Positions 1 through 5,454 of a DNA stretch of 7,850 nucleotides are shown piece by piece. Location: contig CAIQIL010000711.1 in the NCBI GenBank assembly GCA_903871865.1, positions 1 to 7,850 of the forward strand. Direction: 5' to 3'. The notes under the pieces were generated by a model that was not told the origin of the DNA, searched no databases, and saw nothing but the letters and a program-made list of their open reading frames with translations. Made by a program: the position numbers and the translations under genes. This stretch comes from an uncultured Burkholderiales bacterium. Lineage in GTDB: Bacteria > Pseudomonadota > Gammaproteobacteria > Burkholderiales > Burkholderiaceae_C. The first letter of the stretch is position 1; each line of letters begins with the position of its first letter.

Positions 1-101
1 ATTTCACGGATCGGCGTCGCGGTAAAGAAATACTCGGTAAAGCCGGGCGTTTCGTAGACCAGCTGACGGTAGGACGCGAACGCATCCAGACTCAACTGCT
101 C
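1..101 (-). pseudogene. ppc: Internal fragment of phosphoenolpyruvate carboxylase, joined in frame to the sensor gene
   Basis: The last 34 or so residues before the left edge contain LVYETPGFTEYFFTATPIRE. This matches the PEP carboxylase segment recalled from betaproteobacterial Ppc, which lies just before the conserved LNIGSRP region; E. coli has the more divergent ENPDFVPYFRSATP at the same place. It would be an internal segment, with several hundred residues expected on each side in an intact Ppc. GC is about 55% over bases 1-100 and about 73% over 101-200. The fragment reads in the same frame as the sensor, but the two families have no known fusion. Whether an intact ppc continues beyond the edge cannot be seen. 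The identification is from memory of the family, with no alignment. Confidence 0.7.
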
Positions 102-1781
102 CATGATGCGGTGCGCCAGGCGGGCGTCTTCGGCGGTGAACAGGTTCTGGCCCCGGCGTGCGTGCTTGAGCACCAGCGTGGTGTGGCCGTCCCGCCCGCC
201 GCGCGCGCGACAGGGCACCGGCACCAGCAGGATGGCGCCATTGCCACGCAGGGTGGCCTCGGTCACCTGGCCACAGGCCACGTGGATTTCCAGCGGGTCG
301 AACAGGTCGCGCAGCAGACGCACCAGGGCGTCGTGCATGGCGTCGGGCTGGCGCTCGACCTGCCGCGCGATGCGGAACATCTGCTGGAAGACTTGTTCCA
401 TCGTGACCTCGTCCGGGCGGGGCAGACGGGTCAGCAGCCAGCGGCGAAAGCTCAGGTACAGCCCCAGCGACAGGAACAGCGACAGTGTCATCGAGGTGAA
501 CTGCCCCAGCGAGAACAGCGCCACGAAGAGCAGGTCCAGCGAGGCCGCGATGGTGCCCGAGGCGGCCAGCAGCGAGAACTCCTGCAAGACGTGCCGCGAG
601 CGCGACAGGTAGGGCGAGATCAGCACCAACGAGGTCACGAAGACCTCCCAGGTGATGACGCCGTAGGTGGCCACTTGCAGCGACAGGTCGGCGCGGCTGG
701 CACCCAGCCACAGCGCCAGGGTGAGCAGGCTCCAGGTCACGATGCTGATGATGAGCATGCGCCGCATCACCAGGGTCAGGGGGGGGGGGGTCTGGCGCTG
801 CGCCTGTCCGGCCATGAACACCGCCAGCATGGCGAGCGCCGTGCAACCCAATTGCACCAGCCACCAGTGCGCTGGCGAGCACAGGTCCCGGCACTGCAGC
901 CACAGGCCCGCCGCGACGAGCCAGGCCAGCGCCGTCACCCACACCGCGCGTTGGCTGGACGCGAACTGCTGCGCGGCCATGAGCACCAGGGCGGCCGCGC
1001 TGGCCAGGTCGCAGGCCATTCGCAGCTGGACGTCCAGCGAGACCAGCCACATCGGTGTGAAGGCCTCCAGGTTGAGCTCCACGCCCATCAGCATGAGTTG
1101 CACGCACTGGCACAGCGCCAGCACCACGAAGCCAGCATTGCGCCAGTGCGGCCCGACCAGCAGCACCGAACTGCCCAGTGCCAGCACCAGCAAGGCCATG
1201 CCGCTGGTCAACCAAAACAAGGGGCTCAGGCCCGACCAGCCGCGCGGCGCGATCAGCACCGTCTCGGCTGGCGCGTTCTGCAGGTGCAGTTGCGCCACCA
1301 GGCCAATGGACGACCAATGCCCCAGCAGCTCGCCCATGCGCCGGTGCAGCTGGTCGAAATCCTGGCGCATCTGGGGGGCCATGATCCAGCGGCCCGAGGG
1401 CTGGAGCAGGGCGCTGTTGACGGGCGCCACCTGGGTGTGCAGGCGGCCATCGGCGTCGGGCGACTCCACCGCGATGCTCAGCAAGGTCAGGCCTTCCAGG
1501 CGCAGCAGCGTGGGGTAGTCGGCCGCACCCAGGCGCACATCGCCGCTGGGCGTGGCCTGCAGGCCCAAGGGGAACTTGGGCTGCGCGGCCAGCCAGTGCG
1601 CCACCAGCAGCACGCCCGCCAGGCCGGCCACGACGACAAGGACCATCGCGCGCAGTCGCCAACCCAGCCACCGCGGCGGGCTCAGCGGGCGCTGCAGGAT
1701 GGCTTCGATCGAGGGCCAGGCGATCGGCTGCACGCCGCTGGCGGGTGACAGGCCGGGGGCGGAGGGGTTGGATGCCTGCAT
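1..1781 (-). CDS. Polytopic membrane sensor, probable histidine kinase of a two-component pair (3' end missing, tail replaced)
   Basis: The reading frame is open from ATG at 1781 to the left edge, giving 593 residues without a stop. Residues 44-64 form a first membrane segment and about 65-185 a probable periplasmic region. Hydrophobic segments follow at about 186-208, 215-235, 257-273, 280-296, 308-325, 341-359, 371-389, 406-423 and 430-446. Residues about 465-560 form a soluble GAF-like region ending in the residues LAHRIMEQL, a style I associate with Burkholderiales kinases just before the phospho-acceptor helix. The H-box and ATPase domain are not present: from residue about 560 the sequence resembles phosphoenolpyruvate carboxylase instead. 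The gene starts 41 bases after the response regulator stop, so the two are probably co-transcribed; the ribosome site is weak (AAGG about 10 bases upstream). Codon 331 begins in a 12-C run. The kinase assignment is inference from the partner regulator and topology; the ligand is unknown. Confidence 0.72.
   Translation of the reverse strand, partial: MQASNPSAPGLSPASGVQPIAWPSIEAILQRPLSPPRWLGWRLRAMVLVVVAGLAGVLLVAHWLAAQPKFPLGLQATPSGDVRLGAADYPTLLRLEGLTLLSIAVESPDADGRLHTQVAPVNSALLQPSGRWIMAPQMRQDFDQLHRRMGELLGHWSSIGLVAQLHLQNAPAETVLIAPRGWSGLSPLFWLTSGMALLVLALGSSVLLVGPHWRNAGFVVLALCQCVQLMLMGVELNLEAFTPMWLVSLDVQLRMACDLASAAALVLMAAQQFASSQRAVWVTALAWLVAAGLWLQCRDLCSPAHWWLVQLGCTALAMLAVFMAGQAQRQTPPPLTLVMRRMLIISIVTWSLLTLALWLGASRADLSLQVATYGVITWEVFVTSLVLISPYLSRSRHVLQEFSLLAASGTIAASLDLLFVALFSLGQFTSMTLSLFLSLGLYLSFRRWLLTRLPRPDEVTMEQVFQQMFRIARQVERQPDAMHDALVRLLRDLFDPLEIHVACGQVTEATLRGNGAILLVPVPCRARGGRDGHTTLVLKHARRGQNLFTAEDARLAHRIMEQLSLDAFASYRQLVYETPGFTEYFFTATPIRE
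779..790. repeat. 12-base mononucleotide G tract inside the sensor gene
   Basis: Twelve consecutive G on the plus strand read as 12 C in the coding strand of the sensor gene, encoding Thr-Pro-Pro-Pro at residues 331-334 plus the first base of Leu335. Both flanks read as membrane protein in the same frame, so the length given here is the in-frame one. Gain of one C would move translation into a frame that stays open to position 4. The tract lies in a cytoplasmic or periplasmic loop between two predicted membrane segments. Confidence 0.95.
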
Positions 1782-1822
1782 GGGGGCTGCCTTGTCGCTG
1801 TCTGGCAGCCGTCAGGCGGCGC

Positions 1823-2542
1823 TCAGACCAGGCCTTGCTTGCTCGCCAGCACGGCGGCTTCCGCCCGGCTGGACACGTTGAGCTTCTTGTAGATGGACTT
1901 GATGTGGTCGTTCACGGTGAACCACTTGATGCCCATGAGCGCAGCGATTTCCTTGATCGTGAAGCCCTTGCTGAGGTAGGTCAGCACCTCGCTCTCGCGC
2001 GGGGTCAGGCGCTCGTGGTCGGCCGTCATCATCACGGTCGCGGGTGCGGCGGCCGAAGGCGGCGAGGCCACCGACAGCGGTGCCACGCTGTCGCCCGAGC
2101 GGAAATGCGTCAGCAGGCGGCGTGCGATGGCGGGCGACAGCGGCGGCTGGCCGCGCACGATTTTCTGCAACTCCTCGACCAGCACCTCGAAGCGGTCTTC
2201 CTTGAGCAGGTAGCCGTCGGCGCCGCACTGCAAGGCCGGGAAGAGATGCTCGTCGTCGGAGTACAGCGTCGTGACGATGCGCGTGGCCGGGTAGTTGGCG
2301 AGCTCGGTCAGGAGCTCCAGGCCGCTGCCATCGGGCAACTCCAGGTCCACCAAAACAAGCTGGAAGGGGTCTGTGCCCGGCGCGGCCCGCCCGCCCGGTG
2401 GGTGGCCCAGCAAGCGCCGGGCTGCATCCAGGTCGCTCACCTCGGTGATGCTGTGGATGTCGCTGAAGCTCTCCCGCACCACGCGGCAGAGAAAGCCCCG
2501 GGCCACCGGGTTGTCTTCGAGAATCAATACCTTGACAGCCAT
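1823..2542 (-). CDS. LuxR/NarL-type DNA-binding response regulator
   Basis: This 239-residue protein has a CheY-like receiver domain followed by a LuxR-type helix-turn-helix. In the receiver, Glu9-Asp10 form the acidic pocket, Asp66 (in VDLELPDGSG) is the likely phospho-acceptor, Thr91/Thr92 are the switch residues and Lys114 (in YLLKED) is the conserved lysine. A Ser/Ala/Pro-rich linker lies at about 145-170. The DNA-binding domain runs from about 172 (LTPRESEVL) to 234, with recognition helix residues around KWFTVNDHIKSIYKKL. I chose ATG at 2542 because GGGAGGA lies five bases upstream and because the receiver fold starts there (AVKVLILED); the frame is open further upstream, but those residues are not domain-like. 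It is the first gene of a pair with the membrane sensor, which presumably controls its phosphorylation. Target genes cannot be read from the sequence. Confidence 0.9.
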   Translation of the reverse strand: MAVKVLILEDNPVARGFLCRVVRESFSDIHSITEVSDLDAARRLLGHPPGGRAAPGTDPFQLVLVDLELPDGSGLELLTELANYPATRIVTTLYSDDEHLFPALQCGADGYLLKEDRFEVLVEELQKIVRGQPPLSPAIARRLLTHFRSGDSVAPLSVASPPSAAAPATVMMTADHERLTPRESEVLTYLSKGFTIKEIAALMGIKWFTVNDHIKSIYKKLNVSSRAEAAVLASKQGLV

Positions 2543-2754
2543 GGAGTCCTCCCGAGGCCGCCGTCGCTGGTCGCCTGGGTTGTCTTGTTGCCGACGCTCC
2601 TGGAGGGAGCCCTGCCGGATTTGTGATTTGCCTTCGTCCTTTCGGACAATTGACATCAGCGCATTATCTGCGCGACTGGCCCCCCTCGTCACCACCGATG
2701 CCCCCTGCTTGAAGGAAAGTGCGGGCGGAGGCGTTGCGCTTCTACAATCCCCGG
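2543..2754. other. Divergent intergenic region between the response regulator and surE
   Basis: These 212 bases separate two divergent transcription units and must hold both promoters. On the minus side the regulator's Shine-Dalgarno GGGAGGA is clear at about 2548-2554. On the plus side a TACAAT element sits just before surE. A perfect TTGACA occurs at 2650-2655 on the plus strand, but no good -10 lies at the usual distance from it. No additional gene is supported. Confidence 0.6.
2743..2748 (+). promoter_or_regulatory. Putative -10 element of surE, placed for a leaderless transcript
   Basis: TACAAT lies six bases before the surE ATG, so initiation at the usual distance would start the mRNA at or next to the start codon. 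No recognisable Shine-Dalgarno lies before ATG 2755, which fits leaderless translation. No convincing -35 is found at 16-18 bases upstream, so the call is tentative. Confidence 0.35.
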
Positions 2755-3525
2755 ATGCGAATTCTCATTGCCAACGATGACGGTTACCTGGCGCCGGGCA
2801 TCTCTGCCCTGGTCGAAGCCTGCGAGGGCCTGGGCACGGTGGACGTCTTTGCGCCCGAGCGCAACGCCAGCGGCACCTCCAACGCCCTGACGCTGCACCA
2901 GCCGCTCAGCCTGCACACGGCCGGCAATGGCTTCCGCTTCGTCAGCGGCACACCGTCCGACAGCGTCCACCTGGCCTTGACCTCCGGCCTGATCCCGCGC
3001 CCCGATCTGGTGCTCTCCGGCATCAACAACGGCGCCAACATGGGCGACGACACGCTGTACTCCGGCACCGTGGCCGCCGCGACCGAAGGCCACCTGTTCG
3101 GCGTCCCGGCCATCGCGTTTTCCCTGGCCGAGAAGGGCTGGCAGCACCTGGACGTGGCCACCCGCGTGGCCCGCCGCGTCATCGAGCACGCGCTGGCGCA
3201 ACAAGCTGCCCAGACCACGGCAGGGCAGGGCGCGCGCCCCTGGCTGCTGAACGTGAACATCCCTGCGCGGGCCGATGCCGACCAGGCCGCCTGGGAAGTC
3301 ACCCGCCTGGGCCGCCGCCACGCCAGTTTCCCGGCGGTGGCGCAGCTCAACCCCCGCGGCGACACCTTCTACTGGATCGGCCCCGCCGGTGAGGCCCTGG
3401 ACGATGCCGCAGGCACCGATTTCCACGCCGTGCGCGAAGGGCGCGTCTCGATCACGCCCCTGCAGGTGGACATGACCGACCACGCGCGTCTGCCCGCCTG
3501 GCAGGACTGGGTGGGCCGCCGATGA
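2755..3525 (+). CDS. surE: 5'/3'-nucleotidase SurE (survival protein, phosphohydrolase)
   Basis: SurE dephosphorylates nucleoside 5'- and 3'-monophosphates, and short polyphosphate in some species, using a divalent metal in the cytoplasm. The 256-residue product has the usual family length of about 250. The N-terminus [10 protein letters not shown] holds the metal-binding Asp8-Asp9. Ser39 lies in PERNASG, and Asn91 in [12 protein letters not shown] completes the metal site. The downstream [10 protein letters not shown] stretch (from Ser103) is also typical. ATG 2755 starts directly on the conserved MRILIANDD; a GTG 36 bases upstream in the same frame would add residues not found in the family. 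The stop overlaps the start of pcm by ATGA, which implies translational coupling. The surE-pcm-nlpD order is the classical stationary-phase cluster of proteobacteria. Confidence 0.96.
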   Translation: MRILIANDDGYLAPGISALVEACEGLGTVDVFAPERNASGTSNALTLHQPLSLHTAGNGFRFVSGTPSDSVHLALTSGLIPRPDLVLSGINNGANMGDDTLYSGTVAAATEGHLFGVPAIAFSLAEKGWQHLDVATRVARRVIEHALAQQAAQTTAGQGARPWLLNVNIPARADADQAAWEVTRLGRRHASFPAVAQLNPRGDTFYWIGPAGEALDDAAGTDFHAVREGRVSITPLQVDMTDHARLPAWQDWVGRR

Positions 3526-4412
3526 GCGAAGGCCACCCCGAGCGCAAGCCCCGCCGCTTCCCGCTGCAGCTCGACCGCGTCTCGGCCGTGCCGGTGGCCG
3601 GTGGCGCTGCCCGCCTGGCCCGCGATGGCCGAGAGGTCCTGCGCCCGCAAGCGCCGCTGCAGCACGCCGCCCAGGAGCGCCTGCGCCACACCACGCCGCA
3701 GGGCGTGGGCCTGGACTCGGTGCGGGTGCGCGTGCGCATGGTCGAGCGCCTGGCGGCCGAGGGCATCTCGCACCCTGGGCTCCTGCACGCTTTTGGCCAG
3801 GTGCCGCGCCACCAGTTCGTTGATTCGGCCCTGGTCAACCAGGCCTACGAAGACACCAGCCTGCCCATCGGCCTGGGCCAGACCATCTCCAAACCCTCCG
3901 TGGTGGCGGCCATGATCCAGAAGCTGTGCGTGCGACCGGGCTTGCCTGTGCTCCACGCCGCCCGTCCTGGCAGCGAGGCGCGCCCCCTGGGCGCCTGCCT
4001 GGAAATCGGCACGGGCTGCGGCTACCAAGCCGCTCTGCTGGCGCACCTGGCGCGCCAGGTGGTCTCCATCGAACGCCTGCGCGACCTGCACCTCAAGGCC
4101 CGTGCGCAGCTTGACCAGTTGCGTCACAGCCTGCCTGGTTGGCCTGACGTGCGATTGGTGTATGGTGATGGCATGGTCGGTCACGCGCCGCAAGCGCCCT
4201 ACGACACCATCATCGCTGCTGCCGGCGGTGCCGCCTTGCCCCAGGCCTGGCTGGACCAGCTGGCGCCCGGTGGCCGCCTGGTGGCGCCGGTCGAGGACGC
4301 CCGTGGTGGTCAGCAGGTGCTGAGCATCGTGGACCGACTGCCCGATGGCAGCCTGCAGCACAGCCGTGCGGGTGCTGTCTTGTTCGTCCCCCTAAAATCA
4401 GGCACCACGTGA
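3522..4412 (+). CDS. pcm: Protein-L-isoaspartate O-methyltransferase with long N-terminal extension
   Basis: Pcm transfers methyl from S-adenosylmethionine to L-isoaspartyl residues of aged proteins and so starts their repair. The 296-residue protein compares with about 208 in E. coli. Motifs in order are ALPIG-like [12 protein letters not shown] at 114-125 (substrate loop), SAM motif [11 protein letters not shown] at 160-169, acidic VSIERL at 181-186, VYGDG at 213-217, [10 protein letters not shown] at 227-236 and [11 protein letters not shown] at 248-258. The first 70 or so residues are rich in Arg, Pro and Ala and have no counterpart in E. coli Pcm. A Pro/Ala/Arg-rich insert at about 138-157 precedes motif I. 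I take ATG 3522 because it overlaps the surE stop (ATGA). ATG 3738 (residue 73) would give a protein close to the standard size and is the alternative. Confidence 0.94.
   Translation: MSEGHPERKPRRFPLQLDRVSAVPVAGGAARLARDGREVLRPQAPLQHAAQERLRHTTPQGVGLDSVRVRVRMVERLAAEGISHPGLLHAFGQVPRHQFVDSALVNQAYEDTSLPIGLGQTISKPSVVAAMIQKLCVRPGLPVLHAARPGSEARPLGACLEIGTGCGYQAALLAHLARQVVSIERLRDLHLKARAQLDQLRHSLPGWPDVRLVYGDGMVGHAPQAPYDTIIAAAGGAALPQAWLDQLAPGGRLVAPVEDARGGQQVLSIVDRLPDGSLQHSRAGAVLFVPLKSGTT
4393..4398 (+). promoter_or_regulatory. Putative -10 element upstream of nlpD, within the pcm 3' end
   Basis: TAAAAT within the last codons of pcm stands out in otherwise GC-rich sequence and lies about 60 bases before the nlpD start. 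In E. coli a promoter for the downstream gene lies within nlpD, so internal promoters are known in this cluster. No clear -35 is seen, and the bases are also coding (Leu-Lys-Ser). Confidence 0.25.
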
Positions 4413-4458
4413 TCCCTCCAAGGTGCAGGCCGCGCCCAGCACCCCGTCGAGTATCCGC

Positions 4459-5403
4459 ATGCACATGAGCTCATCTTTCCGCCTGGCTGCCGCCGCAGCC
4501 GCCTTGCTCGTCCTCGCGGGCTGCGCTTCGTCCAACCGCCGCGCCCCCGTGGAAGACCGCGCCAAGCCCGCGCCCGTGACCGGGGCCAGCAGCGCTTCCG
4601 GGCAGGCCCCGGCCAAGGTGCTGCCTGGTGCCGAAAACGCCGGCAAGCCCGGCTACTACACCGTCAAACCGGGCGACACGCTGATCCGCATCGCCCTGGA
4701 CGCCGGCCAGAACTGGCGCGACATCGCCGCCTGGAACGGCCTGGACAACCCCAACCGCATCGAAGTCGATCAGGTGCTGCGCGTGGCGCCACCGGTGGGT
4801 GAAACCACGGCCAGTGGCGTGTCCACCAAGCCCGTGACCAGTCCCAAGATCGAATCCCGCGGGCTCGACAACAAAACGCCAGCCGGCAAGGGGGCTGGCA
4901 CGACCGCCTCCGCAGCAGGCAGCGCTTCTTCGGGCGCGGCCTCGGGTGCGACTTCGGGTGCAGCCTCTGGCGCGGCCGCGGCGCAGCCCAGCGTCACGCC
5001 ACCCGCCGCCCCCGCAGCGGAAGCGAAAGACGTGGACGAACCCAGCTGGGGCTGGCCGGCCAGCGGCCCCGTCATTGGTGGCTTCGAGGAAGGCAAGCAC
5101 AAGGGCCTGACCTTCTCGGGCAAGGCGGGCGACCCTGTCCAGGCCTCGGCCGATGGCCGGGTGGTCTATGCCGGATCGGGCCTGCGCGGCTACGGCAACC
5201 TCGTCATCCTCAAGCACAGCGGCGACTTCCTCACCGCCTACGCCCACAACCAGACCTTGCTCGTCAAGGAAGATCAGGTCGTGCGCAAGGGCCAGAAAAT
5301 CGCCGAGATGGGTTCGACCGATTCCGACCGCGTGCAGCTGCACTTCGAGATCCGCAAGGGCGGCAAGCCGGTGGACCCGGCCAAGCAACTGCCCAGCCGC
5401 TGA
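4459..5403 (+). CDS. nlpD: NlpD-type LysM/LytM lipoprotein, probable activator of a cell-wall amidase
   Basis: The 314-residue product is a predicted lipoprotein with a hydrophobic signal and lipobox LAGC, acylated Cys22 (Cys20 if ATG 4465 is used). A LysM peptidoglycan-binding domain spans about 66-110 (YYTVKPGDTL). A Ser/Gly/Ala/Pro-rich linker with a four-fold repeat covers about 115-195. A LytM/M23 domain runs from about 197 to the end (GRVVYAGSGLRGYGNLVILKH is typical). The zinc site is degenerate: the active HxxxD is HKGLT at 214-218, and the HxH motif is QLH at 293-295. Only His263 of AYAHN is conserved. As for E. coli NlpD, this points to activating an N-acetylmuramoyl-L-alanine amidase (AmiC type) at division rather than to own hydrolysis. 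The gene follows pcm after 46 bases. The start is uncertain between ATG 4459 and 4465; neither has a strong ribosome site. Confidence 0.92.
   Translation: MHMSSSFRLAAAAAALLVLAGCASSNRRAPVEDRAKPAPVTGASSASGQAPAKVLPGAENAGKPGYYTVKPGDTLIRIALDAGQNWRDIAAWNGLDNPNRIEVDQVLRVAPPVGETTASGVSTKPVTSPKIESRGLDNKTPAGKGAGTTASAAGSASSGAASGATSGAASGAAAAQPSVTPPAAPAAEAKDVDEPSWGWPASGPVIGGFEEGKHKGLTFSGKAGDPVQASADGRVVYAGSGLRGYGNLVILKHSGDFLTAYAHNQTLLVKEDQVVRKGQKIAEMGSTDSDRVQLHFEIRKGGKPVDPAKQLPSR
4930..4977 (+). repeat. Four tandem copies of a 12-base unit in the nlpD linker
   Basis: Four consecutive units of the type TCGGGYGCGRCC start at 4930, 4942, 4954 and 4966. They encode Ser-Gly-Ala-Ala, Ser-Gly-Ala-Thr, Ser-Gly-Ala-Ala and Ser-Gly-Ala-Ala. 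The unit length is a multiple of three, so copy-number change would only lengthen or shorten the flexible linker between LysM and LytM domains. Confidence 0.9.
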
Positions 5404-5442
5404 TCTGCCCGGGCTGCCCTGCGCAGCACCGCCCAGTCCTGA

Positions 5443-5448
5443 GACAAT
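5443..5448 (+). promoter_or_regulatory. Putative -10 element of rlmD, placed for a leaderless transcript
   Basis: GACAAT lies exactly six bases before the rlmD ATG, the same spacing as TACAAT before surE, and again no Shine-Dalgarno is seen other than a G run touching the start. A recognisable -35 is lacking. If real, rlmD could be transcribed separately from nlpD. Confidence 0.3.
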
Positions 5449-5454
5449 CGGGGG

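Noticed and set aside
4..1671. Long open frame on the minus strand, about 555 codons, Ala/Arg/Pro-rich
   Set aside because: It overlaps the sensor gene in another frame, has no domain or membrane pattern, and is typical of a GC-rich shadow frame. The sensor frame shows regular membrane helices instead.
111..1748. Long plus-strand frame, about 545 codons, Gln/His/Arg-rich
   Set aside because: It is antisense to the sensor gene; its composition is the mirror of Leu/Trp/Val codons and it has no recognisable domain.
2596..2610. Short hairpin GCTCC-tggag-GGAGC upstream of the response regulator
   Set aside because: Five base pairs in GC-rich sequence are expected by chance; there is no T tract and no known leader pattern.
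2636..2647. GTCC-tttc-GGAC inverted repeat in the divergent intergenic region
   Set aside because: A four-base-pair stem is too short to support an operator or terminator.
2650..2655. Perfect TTGACA on the plus strand as a -35 for surE
   Set aside because: No -10-like hexamer lies 16-18 bases downstream, and the TACAAT before surE is about 87 bases away.
2689..3483. Minus-strand frame of 264 codons antisense to surE
   Set aside because: It is a shadow of surE, whose metal-site motifs are clear; no ribosome site or family pattern was seen.
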